A DNA stretch of 64,000 nucleotides from Rugamonas apoptosis (GTDB lineage Bacteria > Pseudomonadota > Gammaproteobacteria > Burkholderiales > Burkholderiaceae_D): NCBI RefSeq assembly GCF_014042355.1, contig NZ_JACEZU010000012.1, positions 163,689 to 227,688 on the forward strand. The letters run 5' to 3'. A model generated the notes under the pieces. The model was given only the letters and a program-made list of their open reading frames with translations. It did no database searches and was not told where the DNA came from. A program made the position numbers and the translations under genes. Positions 8,989-17,207 of the stretch are shown one piece after another (within the stretch, counting starts at the first letter, position 1; every line of letters starts with the position of its first letter).

Positions 8989-9320
8989 TGGCCGACTGGG
9001 AAATCTGGGTCACGATCGCCGCGCTGGCCTTGGCCACGGCCTGCACCCGCAGCTCGTTCTGGCTGATCGGCCACCACATCACCATCCCGCGCCGGGTGCA
9101 GGACATGCTGCGCTACGCGCCGGCCTGCGCGCTGGCGGCCATCATCGCCCCCGATCTGTTGCTCAATAATGGCCAGTTGCAGCTGGAGCCGGCCAACCTG
9201 AAACTGGTGGCCGGCATCGCCGCCATCGTGTTTTACTTGCTGCGTCGCAACATGTTGCAAACCATCGTGTTCGGCATGGGCAGTTTCACGGCCCTGCGTT
9301 TGCTGCACGTGTTTTCATAA
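8985..9320 (+). CDS. azlD: AzlD-family small transport subunit
   Basis: A 111-residue protein with four predicted hydrophobic helices, including WVTIAALALATACTRSSFWLIG and the C-terminal FYLLRRNMLQTIVFGMGSFTALRLL. This is the usual size and shape of AzlD, the partner of AzlC. The start is ATG 8985 or ATG 8988, directly after a strong aaaaagga ribosome site inside the azlC 3' end. The stop is followed by a short AT-richer gap that carries the pgk leader. Confidence 0.92.
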   Translation: MMADWEIWVTIAALALATACTRSSFWLIGHHITIPRRVQDMLRYAPACALAAIIAPDLLLNNGQLQLEPANLKLVAGIAAIVFYLLRRNMLQTIVFGMGSFTALRLLHVFS

Positions 9321-9388
9321 ACGGCTAAGTGGGCGCGGCCTTGCGGTAAAATAGCGGTCTTTCTTTCAACTTTCCTCCTTGGGTAGCC

Positions 9389-10603
9389 ATGCAAGCTGTT
9401 CTGAACTTTCTCCGCCTGCAAGACCTCGTCGCGCGCGATGCGCTGCGCGGCAAACGTGTCTTTATCCGTGCCGATCTGAACGTGCCGCAAGATGATGCGG
9501 GCCGCATCACGGAAGACACCCGCATCCGCGCCTCCGTGCCGGCCATCCGCGCCGCGCTCGACGCTGGCGCCAAGGTCATGGTCACGTCCCACCTGGGCCG
9601 TCCCACGGAAGGCGAGTTCAAGCCGGAAGACAGCCTGGCGCCGGTCGCCGTGCGCCTGGCCGAACTGCTGGGCCAGGGCGTGGAACTGAAACAGAACTGG
9701 GTCGACGGTGCCGGCCTGGACAACCTGCAAGACGGCCAGGTGGTACTGCTGGAAAACGTGCGCGTCAATCCAGGCGAGAAAAAGAACAACGACGCGCTGG
9801 CCCAGAAGATGGCCGCCCTGTGCGACGTCTACGTGAACGACGCGTTCGGCACCGCCCACCGCGCCGAAGCGTCCACCCACGGCATCGCCAAGTTCGCTCC
9901 TATCGCTTGCGCCGGCCCGCTGCTGGCCGCCGAGCTGGACGCGCTGGGCAAGGCCCTGGGCGCGCCGGCCCGTCCGCTGCTGGCCATCGTGGCTGGCTCG
10001 AAAGTATCGTCCAAGCTGTCCATCCTGAAAGCGCTGGCCGACAAGGTCGATAACCTGATCGTCGGCGGCGGCATCGCCAACACCTTCATGAAGGCCGTCG
10101 GCCTGAACGTGGGCAAGTCGCTGGTGGAAGCGGAACTGGTGGGCGAAGCCAAGGCCATCATCGACATGATGGCGGCCCGCGGCGCGCAAGTGCCGATTCC
10201 CGTCGATGTCGTGTGCGCCAAGGAATTCTCGCCGACGGCCGCCGCCACCATCAAGGACGTGGCCGATGTGGCCGACGACGACATGATCCTGGACATCGGC
10301 CCGAAAACGGCCGCCACCCTGGCCGCCCAGATCGGCGCGGCTGGCACCGTGGTGTGGAATGGCCCGGTCGGCGTGTTCGAGTTCGACCAGTTCGGCGAAG
10401 GCACCAAGACGCTGGCGCTGGCCATCGCCGGTTCCAAGGCGTTCTCCATCGCCGGCGGCGGCGACACGCTGGCGGCGATTGCAAAGTACGACATTACCGA
10501 TAAAATTGGTTATATCTCCACCGGCGGCGGCGCTTTCCTGGAATTCCTGGAAGGTAAAACCCTGCCGGCCGTGCAGATCCTGGTCGAGCGTCAGGCCAAG
10601 TAA
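9389..10603 (+). CDS. pgk: Phosphoglycerate kinase
   Basis: A 404-residue phosphoglycerate kinase, which interconverts 1,3-bisphosphoglycerate/ADP and 3-phosphoglycerate/ATP. Visible family signatures are GKRVFIRADLNVPQD near the N-terminus, TSHLGRP, VLLENVRVNPGEKKN, the AGSKVSSKLSILKAL hinge and the nucleotide loop GGGDTLAAI. Its length is normal. The start MQAVLNFLRLQDL is slightly longer than some homologues, but ATG 9389 is the only good start. It begins a block with pyk, fba and purine genes, all on the same strand. A TAAAAT box at 9347-9352 may be its -10 element. Confidence 0.97.
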   Translation: MQAVLNFLRLQDLVARDALRGKRVFIRADLNVPQDDAGRITEDTRIRASVPAIRAALDAGAKVMVTSHLGRPTEGEFKPEDSLAPVAVRLAELLGQGVELKQNWVDGAGLDNLQDGQVVLLENVRVNPGEKKNNDALAQKMAALCDVYVNDAFGTAHRAEASTHGIAKFAPIACAGPLLAAELDALGKALGAPARPLLAIVAGSKVSSKLSILKALADKVDNLIVGGGIANTFMKAVGLNVGKSLVEAELVGEAKAIIDMMAARGAQVPIPVDVVCAKEFSPTAAATIKDVADVADDDMILDIGPKTAATLAAQIGAAGTVVWNGPVGVFEFDQFGEGTKTLALAIAGSKAFSIAGGGDTLAAIAKYDITDKIGYISTGGGAFLEFLEGKTLPAVQILVERQAK

Positions 10604-10618
10604 GCCAGTCCGCGATAG

Positions 10619-10655
10619 CAAGCAATAACAAGCAATAACAAGCAATAACAAGCAA
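10619..10655 (+). repeat. Tandem 10-bp repeat (caagcaataa, about 3.7 copies)
   Basis: Immediately after pgk the unit caagcaataa occurs three times without change, followed by a partial fourth copy. Degenerate relatives (agcaagagcagcaaaccagcaag) follow to about 10675. It is non-coding. It may be replication slippage or a binding array, since its period is close to one helical turn. Confidence 0.9.
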
Positions 10656-10709
10656 GAGCAGCAAACCAGCAAGACGGCAGCATAGCAACACGGCAACACG
10701 CAGTACCAC

Positions 10710-10780
10710 GGCGCGGCCCCACGGCCGCGCCGCCATTGCGCCGGTACTTTGATTCGGCCCCGGGCCCGCGCCCGGGGCCG
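10710..10780 (+). other. Two consecutive GC hairpins between pgk and pyk
   Basis: The first hairpin has a perfect 9-bp stem, ggcgcggcc at 10710-10718 and ggccgcgcc at 10723-10731, with loop ccac. The second has a perfect 11-bp stem, cggccccgggc at 10755-10765 and its complement at 10770-10780, with loop ccgc. Neither is followed by a T-run, so neither is a classical intrinsic terminator. Both lie in the leader just before pyk (ATG 10810). Pausing, RNA stability or Rho-linked attenuation are possible roles (inference). Confidence 0.75.
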
Positions 10781-10809
10781 TCCGCCTGACCTAACGCTCA
10801 AGGAAACCC

Positions 10810-12258
10810 ATGTCCCGTGGTACCAAAATCGTCGCAACGATAGGCCCAGCCTCCACCGACTTCAACATCCTGGTCAAGATGATCCGTGCCGGGGTGGATG
10901 TCGTGCGCCTCAATTTTTCCCACGGCAAGGCGCAGGACCATATCGACCGCGCGCGGCTGGTGCGCGACGCGGCGGCCGAATGCGGCCGCGAAGTGGCGAT
11001 CATGGCGGACATGCAAGGCCCCAAGATCCGGGTCGGCAAATTTGAGCACAACAAGATCGAGCTGGCCAACGGCGACCGGTTCATCCTGGACGCCAGGTGG
11101 GGCGAGAACGGCGAACTGGGCAACCAGGAACGGGTGGGCCTGGACTACAAGGCCCTGCCGCGCGATTTGCACCCGGGCGACGTGCTGCTGCTGAACGATG
11201 GCCTGATCGTGCTGGTGGTCGACAGGATCGCCGGCCACGAGATCCACACCACCGTCAAGATCGGCGGCGAGCTGTCCAACAACAAGGGCATCAACCGCCA
11301 GGGTGGCGGCTTGACGGCGCCGGCCCTGACGGCCAAGGACATGGAAGACATCAAGACGGCCATGAGCTTCCAGGCCGACTACCTGGCCATTTCGTTCCCG
11401 AAAAGCGCGACCGACATGGAAATGGCGCGCCAGCTGGCCAACATCGCCGGCGAGCCATACGGCCACAAGCCCATGATGATCGCCAAGATCGAACGGGCCG
11501 AAGCCATCCCCGTGCTGCAGGAAATCCTGACTGCGTCGGACGGCATCATGGTGGCCCGCGGCGACCTGGCCGTGGAAGTGGGCAACGCGGCCGTGCCGGC
11601 GCTGCAAAAGCGCATGATCCGCATGGCGCGCGAGTCCAACAAGCTGGCCATCACGGCCACGCAGATGATGGAATCGATGATCTTCAACGCCGTGCCCACC
11701 CGCGCTGAAGTGTCGGACGTGGCCAACGCCGTGCTGGACGGCACCGACGCCGTGATGGCCTCGGCCGAGACGGCGTCCGGCAAGTACCCGATCGAGACGG
11801 TAGAGATGATGGCCGCCATTTGCGAGCAGGCCGAGCAGTCCGAATACAACAAGCTGGACGCGGACTTCCTGGACGCCACCTTCACCCGCATCGACCAGTC
11901 GATCGCCTATGGCGCCCTGTTTACGGCCCACCACCTGCGGGTGAAGGCCATCGTGGCGTTGACGGAATCGGGCTCGACGGCGCTGTGGATGAGCCGCCAC
12001 AGCATCGACACCCCGATCTACGCGCTCACGCCCAGCGTGACCACGCAGCGCAAGGCCGCGCTGTACCGCAATGTGCGCGCCTGCCACCTGGAGCCCAAGG
12101 GCGACAGCGGCGTCGTGCTCAAGCAGGCTGAAGATGTCATGCTGGCCAACGGCGTGGTCCAGAAGGGCGACCTGATGGTCGTCACCTGGGGCGAACCGAT
12201 GGGCCAGGTGGGCGGCACCAATGCCTTGAAAATCGTCAAAGTCGGAGCAGTTGATTAA
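10810..12258 (+). CDS. pyk: Pyruvate kinase
   Basis: A 482-residue pyruvate kinase, which makes pyruvate and ATP from phosphoenolpyruvate. It opens with RGTKIVATIGPAS, then VVRLNFSHG, the substrate/metal region MADMQGPKIRVG, the active-site segment MIAKIERAEAIP with catalytic Lys, and MVARGDLAVEVG and ITATQMMESMI. The C-terminal allosteric domain ends in VVTWGEPMGQVGGTNALKIVKV. Length is typical. It is preceded by a long GC-rich leader with two hairpins and followed 99 bases later by fba. Confidence 0.97.
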   Translation: MSRGTKIVATIGPASTDFNILVKMIRAGVDVVRLNFSHGKAQDHIDRARLVRDAAAECGREVAIMADMQGPKIRVGKFEHNKIELANGDRFILDARWGENGELGNQERVGLDYKALPRDLHPGDVLLLNDGLIVLVVDRIAGHEIHTTVKIGGELSNNKGINRQGGGLTAPALTAKDMEDIKTAMSFQADYLAISFPKSATDMEMARQLANIAGEPYGHKPMMIAKIERAEAIPVLQEILTASDGIMVARGDLAVEVGNAAVPALQKRMIRMARESNKLAITATQMMESMIFNAVPTRAEVSDVANAVLDGTDAVMASAETASGKYPIETVEMMAAICEQAEQSEYNKLDADFLDATFTRIDQSIAYGALFTAHHLRVKAIVALTESGSTALWMSRHSIDTPIYALTPSVTTQRKAALYRNVRACHLEPKGDSGVVLKQAEDVMLANGVVQKGDLMVVTWGEPMGQVGGTNALKIVKVGAVD

Positions 12259-12357
12259 CCAAAATTCAGGCCCACCGGCCGCCGCCCCGGGTCATCCGCC
12301 CGGCGTGCAGGACGGCTCGGTGGCCGACACAGTTTTTCTATAGTTGGAGTATTTACC

Positions 12358-13422
12358 ATGTCTCTCGTATCCATGCGTCAATTGCTGGACCACGCCGCTG
12401 AAAACGGCTACGGTCTGCCCGCGTTCAACGTCAACAACCTGGAACAAGTGCAAGCCATCATGGCCGCCGCCGACGCCGTCGGCAGCCCCGTGATCATGCA
12501 AGCGTCGGCCGGCGCCCGCAAGTATGCCGGTGAAGCGTTCCTGCGCCACCTGATCGACGCCGCCGTCGAAGCCTACCCGCACATCCCCGTCGTCATGCAC
12601 CAGGACCACGGCCAGTCGCCGGCCGTGTGCCAGGCCGCGATCCGCTCCGGCTTCACCTCGGTGATGATGGACGGTTCGCTGGAAGCGGACGGCAAGTCGG
12701 TCGCCTCCTATGAATACAACGTCGAAGTGTCGCGCGAAGTGGTCAAGTTCTCGCACGCCATCGGCGTCACGGTGGAAGCGGAACTGGGCGTGCTCGGTTC
12801 GCTCGAAACCATGAAGGGCGACAAGGAAGACGGCCACGGCGCCGACGGCACCATGACCCGCGAACAGCTGCTGACGGACGTGGCGCAAGCGGCCGACTTC
12901 GTGGCCCGCACCCAGTGCGACGCGCTGGCGATCGCCATCGGCACCTCGCACGGCGCCTACAAGTTCTCGCGCCAGCCCACCGGCGACATCCTGGCCATCG
13001 ACCGCATCAAGGAAATCCACGCCCGCATCCCCAACACCCACCTGGTGATGCACGGTTCCTCGTCGGTGCCGCAAGACCTGCTGGCCATCATCCGCCAGTT
13101 CGGCGGCGACATGAAGGAAACCTACGGCGTGCCAGTCGAGGAAATCCAGGAAGGCATCCGTCACGGCGTGCGCAAGATCAACATCGACACCGACATCCGC
13201 CTGGCCATGACGGCCGCCGTGCGCAAGTTCATGTTCGAGAACCCATCCAAGTTCGACCCGCGCGACTTCCTCAAGCCAGCCCGTCAGGCGGCCATGGAGA
13301 TCTGCAAGGCCCGTTTCCTGGCGTTCGGCTGCGAAGGCCAGGCCGCCAAGATCAAGCCGATCGCGCTGGAAAAAATGGCCGAGCGCTACGCCGCCGGCAG
13401 CCTGGCCCAGGTTGTGAAGTAA
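12358..13422 (+). CDS. fba: Class II fructose-bisphosphate aldolase
   Basis: A 354-residue zinc-dependent aldolase that splits fructose 1,6-bisphosphate into dihydroxyacetone phosphate and glyceraldehyde 3-phosphate. Zinc and substrate residues are seen in VVMHQDHGQSP, MMDGSLEAD, VEAELGVLG, AIGTSHGAYKF and LVMHGSSSVP, and NIDTDIRLAM closes the barrel. It belongs to the longer class II subtype found in betaproteobacteria. A ribosome site (ttggag) precedes ATG 12358. It lies in the glycolytic part of the operon-like block. Confidence 0.97.
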   Translation: MSLVSMRQLLDHAAENGYGLPAFNVNNLEQVQAIMAAADAVGSPVIMQASAGARKYAGEAFLRHLIDAAVEAYPHIPVVMHQDHGQSPAVCQAAIRSGFTSVMMDGSLEADGKSVASYEYNVEVSREVVKFSHAIGVTVEAELGVLGSLETMKGDKEDGHGADGTMTREQLLTDVAQAADFVARTQCDALAIAIGTSHGAYKFSRQPTGDILAIDRIKEIHARIPNTHLVMHGSSSVPQDLLAIIRQFGGDMKETYGVPVEEIQEGIRHGVRKINIDTDIRLAMTAAVRKFMFENPSKFDPRDFLKPARQAAMEICKARFLAFGCEGQAAKIKPIALEKMAERYAAGSLAQVVK

Positions 13423-13436
13423 AATCCCATCCGGAT

Positions 13437-13492
13437 CGGGCCGCAACGGCCCGGCCTTCCCAACCGGTGGCGGGCGCCCCCCGCCGCCGGTT
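13437..13492 (+). other. Two consecutive GC hairpins between fba and purC
   Basis: A 6-bp hairpin (cgggcc 13437-13442 with ggcccg 13448-13453, loop gcaac) is followed by a 13-bp hairpin, aaccggtggcggg at 13462-13474 paired with 13480-13492. The larger stem contains one G-T wobble and has loop cgccc. No T-run follows. The layout repeats that of the pgk-pyk gap: a short stem, then a longer GC stem close to the next gene. Confidence 0.65.
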
Positions 13493-13516
13493 CCGCTTAC
13501 CAAGATATCGCCCGTT

Positions 13517-14413
13517 ATGAACAGCCTCTACCAATCCTCCATCCAGTCCCTCCCTCTGTTGGGCCACGGCAAAGTCCGCGACAACTACGCCGTTGGCGAT
13601 GACAAGATCCTGATCGTCACCACCGACCGCCTGTCGGCGTTCGACGTCGTGATGAACGAGCCCATCCCCGGCAAAGGCATGGTGCTGAACCAGATGAGCG
13701 ACTTCTGGTTCGACAAGCTGGGCCACATCGTGCCCAACCACCTGACTGGCGTGGCGCCGGAATCGGTGGTGGCACCGTCGGAAGTGGAGCAGGTACGGGG
13801 CCGCGCCGTGGTGGCCAAGCGCCTGCAGCCCATCATGGTGGAAGCCGTGGTGCGCGGCTACATCATCGGTTCGGGCTGGAAGGATTACCAGGCCACGGGC
13901 AGCATTTGCGGCATCCAGCTGCCGGCCGGCCTGCGCCAGGCCGACAAGCTGCCTGAGCCCCTGTTCACCCCGGCCGCCAAGGCCGACCTGGGCGAGCATG
14001 ACGAGAACATCAGCTTCGCCGAAATGGAAACCCGCATCGGCGCCGAGCTGGCCGAGAAGATCCGCAGCATCAGTATCGCCCTGTACACGGCCGCCGCCGA
14101 GTACGCGGCCACCCGCGGCATCATCATCGCCGACACCAAGTTTGAATTCGGCCTGGACAAGGATGGCGTGCTGCACCTGATGGACGAAGTGCTGACGGCC
14201 GATTCGTCGCGCTTCTGGCCGGCCGATTCCTACGCGCCCGACATGTCGCCACCATCGTTCGACAAGCAGTTCGTGCGCGACTACCTGGAGACGCTGACCG
14301 AGTGGAACAAGACCGCGCCTGCGCCCGCGCTGCCGGCCGACGTGATCAACAAGACCCAGGCCAAGTACCTGGAAGCCATCGAGCGCCTGACCGGCCAGCC
14401 GTTGAAGGTGTGA
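13517..14413 (+). CDS. purC: Phosphoribosylaminoimidazole-succinocarboxamide synthase
   Basis: A 298-residue SAICAR synthetase, which joins aspartate to CAIR in purine synthesis. Family features are HGKVRDNYAVGDDKILIVTTDRLSAFDVVMNEPIPGKG, VVRGYIIGSGWKDYQ, and IIIADTKFEFGLDKDG with the catalytic acidic residues. Length fits the longer proteobacterial form. The stop is followed one base later by purE, so purC, purE and purK form one translational unit. Confidence 0.97.
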   Translation: MNSLYQSSIQSLPLLGHGKVRDNYAVGDDKILIVTTDRLSAFDVVMNEPIPGKGMVLNQMSDFWFDKLGHIVPNHLTGVAPESVVAPSEVEQVRGRAVVAKRLQPIMVEAVVRGYIIGSGWKDYQATGSICGIQLPAGLRQADKLPEPLFTPAAKADLGEHDENISFAEMETRIGAELAEKIRSISIALYTAAAEYAATRGIIIADTKFEFGLDKDGVLHLMDEVLTADSSRFWPADSYAPDMSPPSFDKQFVRDYLETLTEWNKTAPAPALPADVINKTQAKYLEAIERLTGQPLKV

Positions 14414-14414
14414 T

Positions 14415-14915
14415 ATGAGCGAGCAGAATCAAGCACTGGTGGGCGTGATCATGGGTTCGTCCTCCGACTGGGACGTGATGCAGCATGCCGTGGCCATCCT
14501 CAAGCAATTCGGCGTGCCGCATGAAGCGCAAGTGATTTCCGCGCACCGCATGCCGGACCAGATGTTCACCTACGCCGAGACGGCGCACGCGCGCGGCCTG
14601 CGCGCCATCATCGCCGGCGCCGGCGGCGCCGCCCACCTGCCTGGCATGGTGGCGGCCAAGACCATCGTGCCGGTGCTGGGCGTGCCGGTGCCGTCCAAGT
14701 ATCTGCGCGGCGAGGATTCGCTGCTGTCCATCGTGCAGATGCCCAAGGGCGTGCCGGTGTCCACCTTCGCCATCGGCGAGGCGGGCGCCGCCAATGCGGC
14801 CCTGACGGCCGTGGCCATCCTGGCCGCCACCGACCCCGCGCTGGCTGACAAACTGGAAGCGTTCCGCGTCCAGCAGACGGCCGCCGCCCTAGCCATGACC
14901 TTGCCGTTAGCGTAA
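14415..14915 (+). CDS. purE: N5-carboxyaminoimidazole ribonucleotide mutase
   Basis: A 166-residue class I PurE, which converts N5-CAIR to CAIR. The signature VGVIMGSSSDWDVM binds the phosphate and SAHRMPD contains the catalytic His. GAGGAAHLPGMVAAKT and SLLSIVQMPKGVPVSTFAIG complete the fold. The stop overlaps the purK start by one base (TAATG). Having both PurE and PurK means the cell uses the two-step, ATP-dependent carboxylation route. Confidence 0.97.
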   Translation: MSEQNQALVGVIMGSSSDWDVMQHAVAILKQFGVPHEAQVISAHRMPDQMFTYAETAHARGLRAIIAGAGGAAHLPGMVAAKTIVPVLGVPVPSKYLRGEDSLLSIVQMPKGVPVSTFAIGEAGAANAALTAVAILAATDPALADKLEAFRVQQTAAALAMTLPLA

Positions 14916-16105
14916 TGAGTACAGTCGATTCTTCCCCCCTGTTGCCCGCGCCCGGCCATTGGCTGGGTGTGATGGGCGGCGGCCAGTTGGGCCGCATGTT
15001 CGCCCAGGCCGCCAACAGCCTGGGTTACCAGGTGGCCGTGCTGGAACCGGCGGCCGATTGCCCGGCTGGCCAGGTGGCCCAGCATCTGGTGCAGGCCGGC
15101 TATGCCGACGCGGCCGGCCTCGACGCGCTGGCCGCCCGCTGCCAGGCCGTCACCACCGAGTTCGAGAACGTGCCGGCCGACAGCCTGTCGCGCCTGGCCG
15201 AAAAAGTGTTTGTGGCGCCCAACGCGCAGGGCGTGTCGGTGGCCCAGGACCGCATCGCGGAAAAACGTTTCTTCGTCGCGTGCGCGCCCAAGTCGGGCGT
15301 GATGCCGGCGCCGCACAAGGTGATCGCCTCGTTCGAGGATGTGGACGCGATCGAGGATGCGCTGCTGCCCGGCATCCTGAAAACCGTGCGCATGGGTTAC
15401 GACGGCAAGGGCCAGGTCCGCGTCAAGACCCGTGAGGACGTGCGCGCCGCGTTCGACGCCATGGGCCAGGTCACCTGCCTGCTGGAAAAGATGCTGCCGC
15501 TGGCCTACGAAGTGTCGGTGCTGACGGCGCGTGGCGCCGACGGCCAGTCCGTCGTGTATCCGATCGCCGAGAACGTGCACCGCGATGGCATCCTGTACAC
15601 CACCACGGTGCCGGGACCGAACGTGTCGGCCGACTGCGCGCGCAAGGCGCAGGACGCGGCCCGTGCCATGGTGGCCGAGCTCGGTTACGTCGGCGTGCTG
15701 TGCATTGAGTTCTTCGTGCTCGACGACGGCACGCTGGTGGTCAACGAGATGGCGCCGCGCCCCCACAACAGCGGCCACTACACCATCGACGCCTGCGTCA
15801 GCAGCCAGTTCGAGCAGCAGGTGCGGGCCATGGCCGGCCTGCCGCTGGGCGAGGTGCGCCAGCATTCGCCGGCCGTGATGCTCAACATCCTGGGCGACCT
15901 GTGGTTCGAGGGCGATAGCGCCCAGCCGCGCGAACCGGCCTGGGACCGCGTGCTGGCGCTGCCCGGCGCCTGTTTGCACCTGTATGGCAAGGACGACCCG
16001 CGCCGTGGCCGCAAGATGGGCCATTTGACCCTGATCGGCGCCACGCTGGAGCAGGCGCAGCAACAACTGCACGCCGCTTGCGCCATCCTGGGCATCGCGC
16101 CGTGA
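14915..16105 (+). CDS. purK: 5-(carboxyamino)imidazole ribonucleotide synthase
   Basis: A 396-residue ATP-grasp enzyme that carboxylates AIR with bicarbonate and ATP to give N5-CAIR, the PurE substrate. It opens with the nucleotide-binding turn GVMGGGQLGRMFAQAA. KTVRMGYDGKGQVRV forms the ATP-grasp loop, and EFFVLDDGTLVVNEMAPRPHNSGHYTIDAC carries the metal ligands. The start ATG 14915 overlaps the purE stop, and its own stop overlaps the sua5 GTG, so translation is coupled along the cluster. Confidence 0.97.
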   Translation: MSTVDSSPLLPAPGHWLGVMGGGQLGRMFAQAANSLGYQVAVLEPAADCPAGQVAQHLVQAGYADAAGLDALAARCQAVTTEFENVPADSLSRLAEKVFVAPNAQGVSVAQDRIAEKRFFVACAPKSGVMPAPHKVIASFEDVDAIEDALLPGILKTVRMGYDGKGQVRVKTREDVRAAFDAMGQVTCLLEKMLPLAYEVSVLTARGADGQSVVYPIAENVHRDGILYTTTVPGPNVSADCARKAQDAARAMVAELGYVGVLCIEFFVLDDGTLVVNEMAPRPHNSGHYTIDACVSSQFEQQVRAMAGLPLGEVRQHSPAVMLNILGDLWFEGDSAQPREPAWDRVLALPGACLHLYGKDDPRRGRKMGHLTLIGATLEQAQQQLHAACAILGIAP

Positions 16106-17136
16106 GCGGGATGCAAGACTCGGGCGTGGCCGCCGACGCGGCCGCCATTAGCGCGGCCGCCACGCTGCTGGAGGCGGGCCGGCTGGTCGCGTTTCCCACC
16201 GAAACCGTGTACGGCCTGGGCGCCGACGCGGAAAACCCGCAAGCGGTGGCCGCCATTTACGCCGCCAAGGGCCGGCCCCAGGACCACCCGGTGATCGTGC
16301 ACGTGGCGCCTGGCGCCGACCTCGATTACTGGACCAGCGACGTGCCGGAAGCGGCGCGCCAGCTGGCGGCCGCGTTCTGGCCCGGTCCGCTGACCCTGAT
16401 CCTCAAGCGCGCCAGCCACATTCCCGACGCCGTCTCCGGCGGCCAGGACACGGTGGGCGTGCGCTGCCCGTCGCACCCGGTGGCGATCGCGCTGCTGCGC
16501 GCCTTCAAGGGCGGCAAGGGCGGGCTGGCCGCGCCGTCGGCCAACAAGTTCGGCAACGTCAGCCCCACCACGGCCCAGCACGTGCGCGACGAATTCGGCG
16601 CCGAGCCGTTGCTGGCGGCCGTGCTCGACGGCGGCCCCAGCGCAGTGGGCATCGAATCGACCATCGTCGACCTGTCGCGCCTGGCCACGCATGGCCCGGT
16701 GCTGCTGCGGCCTGGCCACATCAGCGCCCAGCAGATCGCCGACGTGATCGGCCAGATGCCGGGCCTGCCGGACCAGAGCGCGCCGCGCGCCTCCGGCACG
16801 CTGGAATCGCACTACGCGCCGCACACCCCGGTGGCCATGCTGGCGCCGGCGCAGTTGCCGGCCACGCTCGCCCGGCTGGAAGGGATGGGCCGCAAGGTGG
16901 CCCTGATCGTCTATTCGGCCACGGCCGGGGCCGGCCCCCGCGTGTGCTTGCCGGATGAGCCCGTTGGCTATGCCTATGGCTTGTACGCGGCGTTGCGTGA
17001 GTTGGACCAAAGTGGCGCCGATTTGATCCTGGTCGAAGCACCGCCACATGCGTTGCTTTGGTTGGGCGTAAATGATCGATTGCGGCGCGCAGCATTCGGA
17101 TCTTCTGGTATTGTTGAGAGGTTCCTGCGCGCTTGA
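16102..17136 (+). CDS. L-threonylcarbamoyladenylate synthase (Sua5 type)
   Basis: A protein of about 344 residues with an N-terminal YrdC domain and a C-terminal Sua5 domain. It makes threonylcarbamoyl-AMP for the t6A37 modification of ANN-decoding tRNAs. Signatures include GRLVAFPTETVYGLGADA, KGRPQDHPVIVHV, FWPGPLTLIL, CPSHPVAIALL and the SANKFGNVSPTTA segment. I prefer GTG 16102 because it overlaps the purK stop (GTGA). ATG 16111 would shorten it by three residues. It is the last gene of the purine cluster and is unrelated to purine synthesis itself. Confidence 0.93.
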   Translation: MSGMQDSGVAADAAAISAAATLLEAGRLVAFPTETVYGLGADAENPQAVAAIYAAKGRPQDHPVIVHVAPGADLDYWTSDVPEAARQLAAAFWPGPLTLILKRASHIPDAVSGGQDTVGVRCPSHPVAIALLRAFKGGKGGLAAPSANKFGNVSPTTAQHVRDEFGAEPLLAAVLDGGPSAVGIESTIVDLSRLATHGPVLLRPGHISAQQIADVIGQMPGLPDQSAPRASGTLESHYAPHTPVAMLAPAQLPATLARLEGMGRKVALIVYSATAGAGPRVCLPDEPVGYAYGLYAALRELDQSGADLILVEAPPHALLWLGVNDRLRRAAFGSSGIVERFLRA

Positions 17137-17207
17137 TGACAAGCCCGTTGATTTTGTGATTTCGACATGAGCGGCCACGGCGCGCCTGACCAATTCAGGA
17201 GGCCGCC

